DNA from: Xanthocytophaga flava
GTDB taxonomy: Bacteria; Bacteroidota; Bacteroidia; Cytophagales; 172606-1
Reading direction: 5' to 3'
DNA length: 64,000 bases
NCBI GenBank assembly: GCA_030068525.1
Contig: JASJOS010000004.1
Location: 62,001 to 126,000, forward strand
Below the pieces are notes generated by a model. The model was not told the DNA's origin. It did not search any database and saw only the letters and a program-made list of their open reading frames with translations. Position 1 is the stretch's first letter; each line of letters begins with the position of its first letter. Shown piece after piece: positions 37,422 to 46,349 of the stretch. The position numbers and the translations under genes were made by a program.

Positions 37422-39713
37422 ATGACCCTGTACTCATTTATCCGTAATCTAAAACTCTCTCCACAACTATGGTTTGCATTAGTACTGTTCCCTACATTTC
37501 TATTGCTTACCTGGTTTGGACTAATCTCTTATAAAGAAGGTACTCTCATAACAGAACATGGAAACTGGCTAATGCTGACGTCCATTCTGTGCCTGATTTT
37601 CTATATTGGCATTGCTGCTTTTTACATCAAAAAGATAACTAACAGATTATCAAACACAAAGAAGGCAATTCAGGCACTCTCAGCAGGTGATTTCAACCAG
37701 ACATTACAGCCCGCAGGCAACAATGAACTGGCAGATATTGAAATAGCTGTAAATACTATTGCCAATCAACTGGCTCAGGCATCTCACTTTACAGAAAACA
37801 TTGGTAACGGCAATAGTGATGCAGTATTCACTCCTGTGGGACAAAGTGACATTTTGGGCCATAGCTTACTGAAAATGAGAGACAATCTGGCAAGTATGAA
37901 GAGAGAGGAACTGAAGCGCAACTGGGCTACAGAGGGGTTGGCGAAATTTGTTGAAATATTACGCATGCATGAAAATATAAAAGATCTTTCCAATGAAATT
38001 GTTAAGAATCTTGTTCAAACACTAAATGCCACTCAGGGAGCCCTGTTTTTACTTAATACAGAGAAATCGCAGGAGCCGATTCTTGAGATGACAGGCTGTT
38101 ATGCTTATAAACGAACCAAGCACCTGACTCACGAAATTGCTGTTGGACAAGGTCTGGTAGGGCAAACCTATCTGGAAAAGGAAACACTCTATCTGAAAGA
38201 AATTCCGGAAGACTTTGTACGTATCACTTCCGGTCTGGGAGATGCCAATCCCAGAAATATATTACTGGTTCCGCTGAAAGTAAATAATGATACCATAGGT
38301 ATTGTAGAACTGGCCTCCTTCTATGAATTTGAAAAACACGAAATTGCTTTTGTAGAAAAGCTGGGAGAAAATATTGCCCATACTGTTATTGCATTTCGCA
38401 TCAATCAGCACACCAAAGCGCTCCTCAAAGAATCACAGGAACAGGCCGAACGTATGCAGTCACAGGAAGAAGAACTACGTCAAAATCAGGAAGAACTTCA
38501 GGCTACTCAGGAAGAAATCAGCAGACGATATAATTCACTGTTTCAACAACTACACGAGCTCAACTATCAATCCAGATTTGAGCAACTGAGATCTATTACC
38601 TCCACAAAAAAACGAAACATTGAGTATTACTTTGATATTATCCGGAGCCAAATTCAGACATTTGCCGAAAACAAGATGCTTATCAGTGCTGTAAAGGAAT
38701 TTAAATCAGCCTTTTACGATATACAGAAAACGGTTTCAGATGCAGAACTGGAACAAATGAAACGAAGTGTAAAGGGGTATTATATAGATGAATTTATTCC
38801 CAGACTAAACGACAACACAAGTCAGCAAGCCTTTGCAGACGAGTATCTCCCCGACCAAAAAACAGCTCTTATCCTGCAATATCACTATATCTCCAATAAT
38901 ATCCATCCTACCGGACAAAAATCGCTACTCGACAATGTAGGAGATAATAGTGAATACAGCCGCATTCATGCCCACTATCATCCGGTTATGCGAAGCTTTC
39001 TGGAAAAGTTCGGCTATTATGATATCTTCCTCATTGATCCGGAAACTGGTGATATGCTTTATAGTGTATTCAAAGAAGTGGACTTTGCCACCAGCCTCAC
39101 CACAGGACTATATCATACTACTAATTTTGGCACAGTCGTTAAAGAGGCAGTTCAAAGTACAGACCGAAACTTTGTAAAGCTGATCGATTTTGAACCATAT
39201 GACCCCTCCTATAAAGCTCCTGCCTCTTTCATTGCTTGTCCGGTATATGATAATGATCAGAAAGTAGGTATTCTGGTATTTCAAATGCCTATCAACAAAA
39301 TCAACCAGATTCTGACAGGCGATAATAAATGGAGGGAAGATGGGCTGGGTGACAGTGGGGAAACATTTATAGTAGGAAGTGATTACAAGTTACGCTCTAT
39401 AGTTCGGGAACTGATTGAAAACGAAGCTGAGCACCTGGCGTCCTTAAGGAAAGCTGGCTACAGCGATACGCTTATCCGACAGATACAGAAGTCTAATACC
39501 AGCATCTTGCTGGAAGAGATGAAACTGGATTCTGTCACACAAGCCTTACAAGGAAAAACGGGCACTCAGATAGAAACAAATCTCCAACACGAAAAAATGC
39601 TCAATGCCTATGCCCCACTGGAAATCCTGGACGTAAACTGGATGATTATGTCTACAATGAAAGAAGAAGAAGCATCTATGCGCATTAATCGATTGAAAGA
39701 GAATAATATATAG
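37422..39713 (+). CDS. HAMP-GAF signalling protein with C-terminal Cache-like region
   Basis: The 763-aa product has two membrane helices (about residues 18-37 and 47-68), a HAMP domain (about 70-120), a GAF domain (about 170-325, GQGLVGQTYLEKETLYLKEI), a coiled coil (about 330-385, QEEELRQNQEELQATQEE) and a C-terminal part of about 370 aa. That part has the wording of a Cache-type sensor (LIDPETGDMLYSVFKEVDFA, then ACPVYDNDQKVGILVFQMPI). Cache domains normally lie outside the membrane at the N-terminus, so this placement is odd. No kinase or cyclase is present. It is a paralogue of the protein at 1283-2731 through the GAF and coiled coil. Confidence 0.8.
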   Translation: MTLYSFIRNLKLSPQLWFALVLFPTFLLLTWFGLISYKEGTLITEHGNWLMLTSILCLIFYIGIAAFYIKKITNRLSNTKKAIQALSAGDFNQTLQPAGNNELADIEIAVNTIANQLAQASHFTENIGNGNSDAVFTPVGQSDILGHSLLKMRDNLASMKREELKRNWATEGLAKFVEILRMHENIKDLSNEIVKNLVQTLNATQGALFLLNTEKSQEPILEMTGCYAYKRTKHLTHEIAVGQGLVGQTYLEKETLYLKEIPEDFVRITSGLGDANPRNILLVPLKVNNDTIGIVELASFYEFEKHEIAFVEKLGENIAHTVIAFRINQHTKALLKESQEQAERMQSQEEELRQNQEELQATQEEISRRYNSLFQQLHELNYQSRFEQLRSITSTKKRNIEYYFDIIRSQIQTFAENKMLISAVKEFKSAFYDIQKTVSDAELEQMKRSVKGYYIDEFIPRLNDNTSQQAFADEYLPDQKTALILQYHYISNNIHPTGQKSLLDNVGDNSEYSRIHAHYHPVMRSFLEKFGYYDIFLIDPETGDMLYSVFKEVDFATSLTTGLYHTTNFGTVVKEAVQSTDRNFVKLIDFEPYDPSYKAPASFIACPVYDNDQKVGILVFQMPINKINQILTGDNKWREDGLGDSGETFIVGSDYKLRSIVRELIENEAEHLASLRKAGYSDTLIRQIQKSNTSILLEEMKLDSVTQALQGKTGTQIETNLQHEKMLNAYAPLEILDVNWMIMSTMKEEEASMRINRLKENNI

Positions 39714-40066
39714 ATATCTAAGATGCATAACGTATCTCAAATCTCCGGAAAGAGATACTCATTTTAGAATAAAATAAAGGAGCTACAAAGAGAGTAAATG
39801 TAACTTCAATCGTATATGTCAGTGTAGGTGCGTTGGCCTCCTCCTGCGGCGAGGTTAGCTTTTGGCCTTGTGGGTGGAAGCATCGCTGGAGGTGTCTTTT
39901 TCTTTTGTTACTTTTCTTTTGGACAAGCAAAAGAAAAGTAAGATCTCAGTGGAAATAGAAAGTCAAATAATTTGAGCAAACATCCAAATAAACCAGTGTA
40001 AAATACGACTCTGTTTTATTACAATCTGAACTAAATTTCTACTAAAATTAATATACTGGATACCCG
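39714..40066. other. Intergenic, 353 bp, with a GC-richer block and a long hairpin
   Basis: It contains a GC-rich block at about 39830-39890 unlike its AT-rich surroundings, followed by the hairpin at 39908-39941. ORFs here look like chance frames. Confidence 0.5.
39908..39941. repeat. Long perfect hairpin, possible REP/MITE-like element
   Basis: The 14-base arms (39908-39921 with 39928-39941) pair perfectly around GACAAG. The arms are only T/C or A/G. It could also terminate transcripts, but it lies 195 bases past the nearest stop and has no typical T tail. Confidence 0.5.
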
Positions 40067-40696
40067 CTACAAAATTTTACAATCCACAGCCTTTTTGATA
40101 AGAGCAGCTACATTGTTTACTTCAAACTTCTGCATCAGATTGCGGCGATGTGTTTCAACCGTAAGAGGGCTAATAAACAACTTATCGGCGATAGCATTGG
40201 TTGTGTGCCCATCAGCCAGCCATTTGAGTATTTCCAGTTCACGCCTAGTAAGTACAGGTATAGTATCCTGTGTATTGGAATAGGCATCCAGCAATACCTT
40301 CTGCACTTCCGAACTAAGGAAAACCGTTTTAACAGTTATCTCTTCAATGGCTTTGAGCAGTTCATCTGCCGGAGCATTTTTCAACAGATATCCACTGGCC
40401 CCACTCTGTAACATTTGGGCAATCATACTATGCTCACTGTGATTGCTCAATGCCAGGACTTTGGTTTGCGGATAGGTTTGCTTAATCTGGCGACACAATT
40501 CTATTCCACTGATATCAGGCAGGTTAATATCCAGCAACACTACATCCGCAGGATGTTCGTTCAGATAAGGAAGAACATCCTTTCCATTGATAAAACTATT
40601 CAGAATTGTAATTTCCGGCTTGTGTTGTAACAGTGAACGTAACCCTTCCACTACAATAGGATGATCATCCACAATGATAACGGATATCACACTCAT
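40067..40696 (-). CDS. NarL/FixJ-family response regulator
   Basis: The 209-aa product has a receiver domain (about residues 1-120; acidic pair in IIVDDHPIVVEGL, phospho-acceptor Asp in DVVLLDINLPDISG) and a LuxR-type HTH (about 145-205; LTRRELEILKWLADGHTTNA, then FISPLTVETHRRNLMQKF). It is the partner of the TPR histidine kinase directly upstream on the same strand with a 60-bp gap. Confidence 0.95.
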   Translation of the reverse strand: MSVISVIIVDDHPIVVEGLRSLLQHKPEITILNSFINGKDVLPYLNEHPADVVLLDINLPDISGIELCRQIKQTYPQTKVLALSNHSEHSMIAQMLQSGASGYLLKNAPADELLKAIEEITVKTVFLSSEVQKVLLDAYSNTQDTIPVLTRRELEILKWLADGHTTNAIADKLFISPLTVETHRRNLMQKFEVNNVAALIKKAVDCKIL

Positions 40697-40756
40697 TCCA
40701 ATAATTGATTAGTAAAGAATATAATACAATAATCTAGCTGACAAATCTGCTCTACA

Positions 40757-42937
40757 TCAAACAGGTATCTCTACAGTCACAGTAGTTCCTACACCAGGTT
40801 CTGATTGAATTTCCAGTCTTCCATTCAGATATTCAACCCGATTCCTGACATTCGATAAACCTACTCCATTCCCCTTTATGGAAGCTGTGTCAAATCCCTG
40901 TCCATCATCTTCAATCGTAATATGGATGCTGCCTTCATTTTGCAAACATTGCACCAGAATCTGCTGGGCATTGGCATGTTTGATGGCATTTGTAATCAAT
41001 TCCTGAATCACCCGATAAATAGTGAGCTGAATAGACTTAGAAAGATCCGAAGAAAGCCCCATTGTTTGACATCGAATCTGCAACTGGCTATTCTGTAAGC
41101 TTTCACAAAGATCCCGCAAAGCTGTTTTCAGTCCAAACTTCACTAACGTTTCCGGCATCATATTTCGGGCAATCCGTCGTAACTCCTGCATAGAGTTATC
41201 AATCTGAACTACCGCAGTCTGCAAATAAACAGCTTGTCCGTTCATAACCTTCTGATTGATTTGTGACAAGTACAGTTTGGTACCAGCCAGCATCCCACCC
41301 AATCCATCATGTAAATCACGAGCCAATCGGGATCGTTCAGTTTCCTGTCCGTTCAGCATGGCTGTATAAATTTCCAGCTGTTTTTGCTGCTGTAACTCTC
41401 TCAACTGCTGCGCAGCCAGTTGCTCTTTTTGTTGTGCTATACGTTTCTTACTTTTCTGTGTAGTATACAATAGAAACAGTATGGCACTGACAAGAAAACC
41501 AATTCCTAATATGAATAGGATAGTTCGTTCTTTACGATCCAGCTCTGCTTTCTGGTTCTGATTGGTATTCTGAAGTTTATTAATAACCAGTTGATTTACC
41601 TGCTCGTCATACTTTTTTTCTAATTCTTTTAACTTTAATTGTGTTTCATCACTGGCAATGCTATCCCGTAACTGTACAAACTGTGTATAATAGCCTAAGG
41701 CTTTTGAATAATTTCCTTCCTGTTGCCAGGCTTTGTATAACAACTCCAGTATAACCGGCTCATACACTCTATCATGTACCTTACGACCCTGTTCCAGGCT
41801 AAGCGTTAGTAACCTCAATGCTTCCGGATAGTTTTTTTCATGTAGATAAAACCTCCCCAATGAATAATTATGCAGGTGATAGGAGTCAGAATCCTGAATT
41901 TCCTCAATCAATGCTTTGCTTTTCTCCAGATACCATTTGCCTTCTGTTTCGTTGTTCAGGTATAAAGCATACAACTCACCCAGATAGCGATAGGTATATC
42001 CCATCTCATCTTTCTGTTTAAAACGAAGGCATATCTTTTCTGCTTCTTTTAATAACTTTAATGCTTTATCATATTGTTTGTTTTCCATCAGGGCTGCTGC
42101 CAGATGACGATAGCTCCGCAATAAAAATGTATTGCTTTCTATCTTGCGGGAATTATCAAACACCTGCTGCGCATACTCAATAGCCTCAGTCGGGCGATGC
42201 AGCATCCTGTAACAGAAACTCAAGTTCAGCATGGTATTGGACTGAAGATATTTTTTCTCCTCATCACTCTTGGTAATCTTTTCTGTCGCAAGCAGTGACT
42301 GATAGAAGTAGTGGGCAGCTTTCTGAAGATATCCTTCATTCATAAACATATACCCCAGGTTATTTAATGTCACATGACATTCATCACATCCATGTGCTGT
42401 CTTACGAGTCTCCAATGACAGCATATAATACCTCTCCGCTCCTTTTACATCATGAGTCACCAGATTCAGATAATCAGCTTTTGCCGTATAGTATTTACCA
42501 TTCAGGTATTTATCTTCAATTTGTTTCCTTTTTAAATACGATTGGGTTGAATCCAGCCATTTATGGGCTTGCTCATATCGATTGGTAATTCGCATGAAAG
42601 TGCTATACCACAGATAGCCTTCTACTACAGTAGAATCCTTTCCTGTTTGTAAAGAATGTTCCAGAAAGCGATTCATATATCTATCGGCTGAATCAATACG
42701 CAGATTCTGTAATTCCAGAAATCCAATAGTATACTCAAGCTGTATCACACAGGGTACAGGAAAATCTTTCTGATGATTTTCATAAAAGACTTTGATCTGA
42801 GGCAGTGTTTCTTTGGTATTGGTCATACCTGCCTGAGCATATTTTTCTACCTCTGCCATACAGGGTAAAGTTTGTCCATAGACCTTCTGCAGGAAGCAGC
42901 AACAGATAGCGAAAACGATATATACTCCTGATTTCAT
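40757..42937 (-). CDS. TPR-containing sensor histidine kinase (HisKA_3/NarX-type)
   Basis: The 726-aa product has a signal peptide and a periplasmic region with tetratricopeptide repeats (about residues 50-430; NNLGYMFMNEGYLQKAAHYF is a typical unit). One membrane helix follows (about 478-497), then a coiled coil, a HisKA_3 dimerisation domain with LARDLHDGLGGML (His543) and a HATPase domain (GVGLSNVRNRVEYLNGRL near the end). It would sense a periplasmic protein or peptide through the TPRs and phosphorylate the NarL-type regulator at 40067-40696. This TPR-kinase layout is common in Bacteroidota. Confidence 0.93.
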   Translation of the reverse strand: MKSGVYIVFAICCCFLQKVYGQTLPCMAEVEKYAQAGMTNTKETLPQIKVFYENHQKDFPVPCVIQLEYTIGFLELQNLRIDSADRYMNRFLEHSLQTGKDSTVVEGYLWYSTFMRITNRYEQAHKWLDSTQSYLKRKQIEDKYLNGKYYTAKADYLNLVTHDVKGAERYYMLSLETRKTAHGCDECHVTLNNLGYMFMNEGYLQKAAHYFYQSLLATEKITKSDEEKKYLQSNTMLNLSFCYRMLHRPTEAIEYAQQVFDNSRKIESNTFLLRSYRHLAAALMENKQYDKALKLLKEAEKICLRFKQKDEMGYTYRYLGELYALYLNNETEGKWYLEKSKALIEEIQDSDSYHLHNYSLGRFYLHEKNYPEALRLLTLSLEQGRKVHDRVYEPVILELLYKAWQQEGNYSKALGYYTQFVQLRDSIASDETQLKLKELEKKYDEQVNQLVINKLQNTNQNQKAELDRKERTILFILGIGFLVSAILFLLYTTQKSKKRIAQQKEQLAAQQLRELQQQKQLEIYTAMLNGQETERSRLARDLHDGLGGMLAGTKLYLSQINQKVMNGQAVYLQTAVVQIDNSMQELRRIARNMMPETLVKFGLKTALRDLCESLQNSQLQIRCQTMGLSSDLSKSIQLTIYRVIQELITNAIKHANAQQILVQCLQNEGSIHITIEDDGQGFDTASIKGNGVGLSNVRNRVEYLNGRLEIQSEPGVGTTVTVEIPV

Positions 42938-43178
42938 GGGTTCAAGTTACAGCAATCAAACCAATCTTGTATCGATTTTATACAAAATACTGGAAAACCA
43001 GTAGAGAAAAACACAGGTTTTCAGCGATGGTTTTGCATGTGACAATCAAGGAAATTTGTAATCAACAAACGGCATTGGTATTCAGGAGTAAATGACTGTA
43101 GTACACAAGCCTCAGAGAGTAGTAAAAAAACATCTCTGCCATTTATAATCATAATACAAACACAATCAGCCAAAACAC

Positions 43179-43763
43179 ATGAAAAAATCGCACAAAACGT
43201 TGAAAGGCATTTTGATTCTGGTATCTGCTTTCCTGACAAATCTTTGTATAGCTCAAAATATAGCTGCTGACTCTTTACAACCAGCACAGGGAGCTCAAAT
43301 GACATTGGAATCAACATTGCCAGAAACCGCTTCTACAGAAAAAACACTAACAGCATCTCCAAAGAAAAACAAAACTGTTCCACAAATAGCAATTCCGGAG
43401 AATGCCACCAAAAAGCAAGCCCGCAAGCTTGAAAAACTAAACCAGGCACTGGCCAAACAAGCAGAAGCTGCAGAAAATAGTCAGGTAAAAGAACCTACAA
43501 AGCTCCAGAAAACCGCAGCAAAAATTGCCATGCGGAAGATGGAGAAGAGGTTACAAAAATCAGGTATCGAAAACCCAGATCAGTTTCTGGAGGCTACAGA
43601 AGATCAATCTTCACTTGCTGCTCAGGCTTTGAATAAACTAACACTCATTGGCCTTATTCTGTTGGGGGCAGGTTTTCTCTTCCTGTTTATCATAGCCATT
43701 GTAGGATTGTTGTTTATGATTGCCGGATTAGTATGTCTGATCCTTGGCATAGCTGAATCCTGA
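43179..43763 (+). CDS. Hypothetical secreted or membrane protein with C-terminal hydrophobic hairpin
   Basis: The 194-aa product has a signal peptide (about residues 1-25), an Ala/Lys/Glu-rich middle that is probably helical (about 65-135), and a C-terminal hydrophobic stretch of about 35 residues that could make two short membrane helices (LIGLILLGAGFLFLFIIAIV). I recognise no family. It is first in a run of four plus-strand genes for secreted proteins. Confidence 0.65.
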   Translation: MKKSHKTLKGILILVSAFLTNLCIAQNIAADSLQPAQGAQMTLESTLPETASTEKTLTASPKKNKTVPQIAIPENATKKQARKLEKLNQALAKQAEAAENSQVKEPTKLQKTAAKIAMRKMEKRLQKSGIENPDQFLEATEDQSSLAAQALNKLTLIGLILLGAGFLFLFIIAIVGLLFMIAGLVCLILGIAES

Positions 43764-43773
43764 TCTAGGACCT

Positions 43774-43808
43774 ATCCTTATCTCTGACCCACAGGCAGAG
43801 ATAAGGAT
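43774..43808. repeat. Perfect inverted repeat between two genes
   Basis: The 13-base arms (43774-43786 with 43796-43808) follow the stop at 43763 but lack a T run. It may be a weak terminator or an mRNA-stabilising hairpin. Confidence 0.5.
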
Positions 43809-43846
43809 TACACTCTGTATGATTTACAAACCCAAACAACATATCT

Positions 43847-44560
43847 ATGAAAACGAAAATCATTTTTCTATTCAGTATGCTATGTATTGGTATACTAGTT
43901 AGTTCTGCAGGCTGTCGAAGAGACAGTGAGGTCAACGCATCAGAAACCATTGCAGGTATAAGTAATGTAGATGGTATTTATATACATCTTGAATATGAGG
44001 CAGGTGTTGGTGGCGGCATCTATCCTGTCTATAATCCCTATCTGTTCTTTACAGATGGCAGCGTATACAAAAACATGGCTACCAGCCCTGAAAAATTGGA
44101 TGTAGTACAATCCAAACAACAAGAACCCAAAGAATGGGGAACCTGGAAAAAGTCTGGTAGTACCATTACCATTGCCTGGAACCAAGGGGATACAGATACC
44201 TGGGATGATAAATCCTGGCACAAAGCACTGCCAGCAGGAAAGAATGAACTGATCACAGGATCATATAATTCAATCAGTGGTGGTGGCAATACGGCATTGG
44301 GCGGTGATATTATGATTGTAAATGCAAAGAACCTATCTTTTGATGGTTCCAGATTCACCTATGAGTCCACCAGTGGAGGTGGGAATACCAGTGTGACTGC
44401 CTATAGCAATCAGGCCAAAGCAGGAACCTATAAGCTCAATGGATATAGCATTGAGTATACTTTCAATAATGGAACAAAAGAAATAAAGTTCTTTTACTTT
44501 TATCCGGATTCCAAAACTGTTTTCGGAGTGGGTGATCGGGTGTATGTACTCGACAAATAA
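43847..44560 (+). CDS. Hypothetical lipoprotein (Gly/Asn-rich beta protein)
   Basis: The 237-aa product has a clear lipobox (LVSSAGC). The mature part is Gly-, Ser- and Thr-rich with short predicted strands and paired GGGNT motifs (SISGGGNTALGG and TSGGGNTSVT). It resembles small secreted proteins with lipocalin-like or beta-sandwich folds, but no family can be named. It is second in the four-gene run. Confidence 0.68.
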   Translation: MKTKIIFLFSMLCIGILVSSAGCRRDSEVNASETIAGISNVDGIYIHLEYEAGVGGGIYPVYNPYLFFTDGSVYKNMATSPEKLDVVQSKQQEPKEWGTWKKSGSTITIAWNQGDTDTWDDKSWHKALPAGKNELITGSYNSISGGGNTALGGDIMIVNAKNLSFDGSRFTYESTSGGGNTSVTAYSNQAKAGTYKLNGYSIEYTFNNGTKEIKFFYFYPDSKTVFGVGDRVYVLDK

Positions 44561-44612
44561 TAGTATCACTCTCCTACCACCTTTACACTCCCAACCTCTT
44601 TCAACTATTGCT

Positions 44613-45320
44613 ATGAAAAATAAAATCATTGCTTTATGCTTATGTCTGATCACAACAGGATTGTGTCAGGCTCAATATTTCGGTTCTTCTGAATGGGCTA
44701 GTGATATACGTGACTATACCAATATGTCTATGTTTATCCAGACAAATACCATAAACATGCAGCAAATGCAGAAGGCCTATAGTGAAACTGACACCAAATC
44801 ACAAAAGAAACAAACTGACTTGGCCAATGTAAAACCCGTGTTATTTCAACCAACTGGCAAACGTCTGTTCATTGAAATGGTAAAGGCCAAAGCCGGTACC
44901 AGTGAAGAACAGAAAAAGGGATTACAGGTCTACAGCCAATTGCTGGAAGCGGGATTAACACAATACGAAAAGATAGCTCGTGAGAAAAAACAGAATCCGG
45001 CCAATCTGGGACTTGCAGTAGCTTTTTTTATGGAGACTACCTATGCACTTTCATCCGGGAAACATCTGGAAGATCAGCAGATACTGGATATGGCAGCTGT
45101 CATCAATCAGAGCCTGGCAAAAAACGCACAATTTCAGAAGACATCTAATCAACAACGTCAATTGATCTATGAGGCATTTGTTGGCCCACAACTGGTTAAC
45201 TATATGCTATATGAACAAGCCAAACAGGATAAGGATGCCAAGACACAGGCACAAATGAAACAACAAGGTCTGGCTTTTTACAAATCCCTTATGGGAACTG
45301 AATTTTCGATGCCTCAATAG
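44613..45320 (+). CDS. Secreted DUF6683-like protein
   Basis: The start is placed at the ATG at 44613, because MKNKIIALCLCLITTGLCQA is a proper signal peptide; the open frame from 44532 would precede it with polar residues. The 235-aa product is helical after residue 80 and carries KPVLFQPTGKRLFIEMV and NLGLAVAFFMETTYALSSGK, which match a Bacteroidota family of unknown function that I know as DUF6683. It is third in the run. Confidence 0.68.
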   Translation: MKNKIIALCLCLITTGLCQAQYFGSSEWASDIRDYTNMSMFIQTNTINMQQMQKAYSETDTKSQKKQTDLANVKPVLFQPTGKRLFIEMVKAKAGTSEEQKKGLQVYSQLLEAGLTQYEKIAREKKQNPANLGLAVAFFMETTYALSSGKHLEDQQILDMAAVINQSLAKNAQFQKTSNQQRQLIYEAFVGPQLVNYMLYEQAKQDKDAKTQAQMKQQGLAFYKSLMGTEFSMPQ

Positions 45321-45342
45321 CCTGTTTCAAAACAGGCTATTG
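45315..45342 (+). terminator. Hairpin overlapping the stop of the DUF6683-like gene
   Basis: A perfect 12-bp stem (45315-45326 with 45331-45342) with a TCAA loop. The stop codon lies in the left arm. The tail is C/T-rich rather than pure T, so terminator strength is uncertain. Confidence 0.5.
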
Positions 45343-45382
45343 CCCTCCCTTTCTATGCTATGTATATTTTTACTTATCCTCT

Positions 45383-46183
45383 ATGTCATACAAACAACTA
45401 CAACATGCTGTATGGATCACACTACTGATCTTAAGCCTGCAATCCTGTGCACTACTTGAAAAAGATACAGTAGATGCCCGACATAAAATCGTAGTCAGCT
45501 ATGAAACAGCACAAACCACAACTGGCGATGCCATTTTTCAGATTGTTAAAGAAGGAAAAGATCTTGAAGTATTATCAGATGCGCTGAGTTCACGTATTCG
45601 TATGCCTCAGGACTTACCTGTCGTTTTTAAAGATCTCAAGGTGTATAATGCCTATTACAATCCACAAGAAAAGAACATTACGATGGATTACTGGGTAATC
45701 GCTTATTTTGCCAATGCACTTTATAATATGACGCCACTAAGCGATGAAGATCTGATCGAGGCAGTAGAGAATATCAGTACATTCATTGCATTACATGAAA
45801 CCGGACATGCGTTCATTGACCTGCTTAGCCTGCCAGCTTTGGGCAATGAGGAACAGGCAGCAGATGAGTTTGCCACCCTTCAGTTACTACAAACGGGACA
45901 GGGAGACAAAGCATTGATAGCAGCTATTACTTTTTTCTCCATGTACTATCAGAATCAGAATCAACAACCTGGAACTAATGTAATTCAGTACTCGGATGAG
46001 CATCCACTGGATATTCAGCGCTATTATAATATTGTTTCCCTGATTTATGGTAGCAATCCGGCTAAATATGAATTTCTGGTAACACAGGGACTCTTACCTG
46101 AGGCAAGAGCAAAGCGAAGCGAATATGATTACCAGGAAAAAACCCAACGCTGGAATGAAGCGCTTGCTGACTATATTCGATAA
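45383..46183 (+). CDS. DUF4344-like putative zinc metallopeptidase, lipoprotein
   Basis: The 266-aa product has a lipobox (LSLQSC). The zinc-binding motif HETGHAFID (about residues 138-146) is an HExxH motif, followed by NEEQAADEFATLQLL, whose Glu or Asp would be the third ligand. This is the layout of DUF4344 putative metallopeptidases. It is last in the run of four secreted proteins and is followed by a terminator. The substrate is unknown. Confidence 0.78.
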   Translation: MSYKQLQHAVWITLLILSLQSCALLEKDTVDARHKIVVSYETAQTTTGDAIFQIVKEGKDLEVLSDALSSRIRMPQDLPVVFKDLKVYNAYYNPQEKNITMDYWVIAYFANALYNMTPLSDEDLIEAVENISTFIALHETGHAFIDLLSLPALGNEEQAADEFATLQLLQTGQGDKALIAAITFFSMYYQNQNQQPGTNVIQYSDEHPLDIQRYYNIVSLIYGSNPAKYEFLVTQGLLPEARAKRSEYDYQEKTQRWNEALADYIR

Positions 46184-46210
46184 AAGAATGTATTTCACTT
46201 AGGATTAAGA

Positions 46211-46238
46211 GGGAGCTAGTTATATAGCTCCTTTTTTA
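46211..46238 (+). terminator. Rho-independent terminator
   Basis: A 7-8 bp stem (46211-46218 with 46225-46232) is followed by six T, 28 bases past the metallopeptidase stop. Confidence 0.8.
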
Positions 46239-46349
46239 TAACCTTATGAAATGCGCTTAGAATCAGCAATGTAAGAATCAAACTCTTATTACACGATTGA
46301 GAGAGTGCCAAATTTTTATTTTTGTTTGACCTGAAAATCAATTTTCTAT

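Noticed and set aside
39718..39930. 70-aa minus-strand ORF in the repeat region
   Set aside because: It runs through the hairpin and GC-rich block. The low-complexity translation is typical of a repeat rather than a gene.
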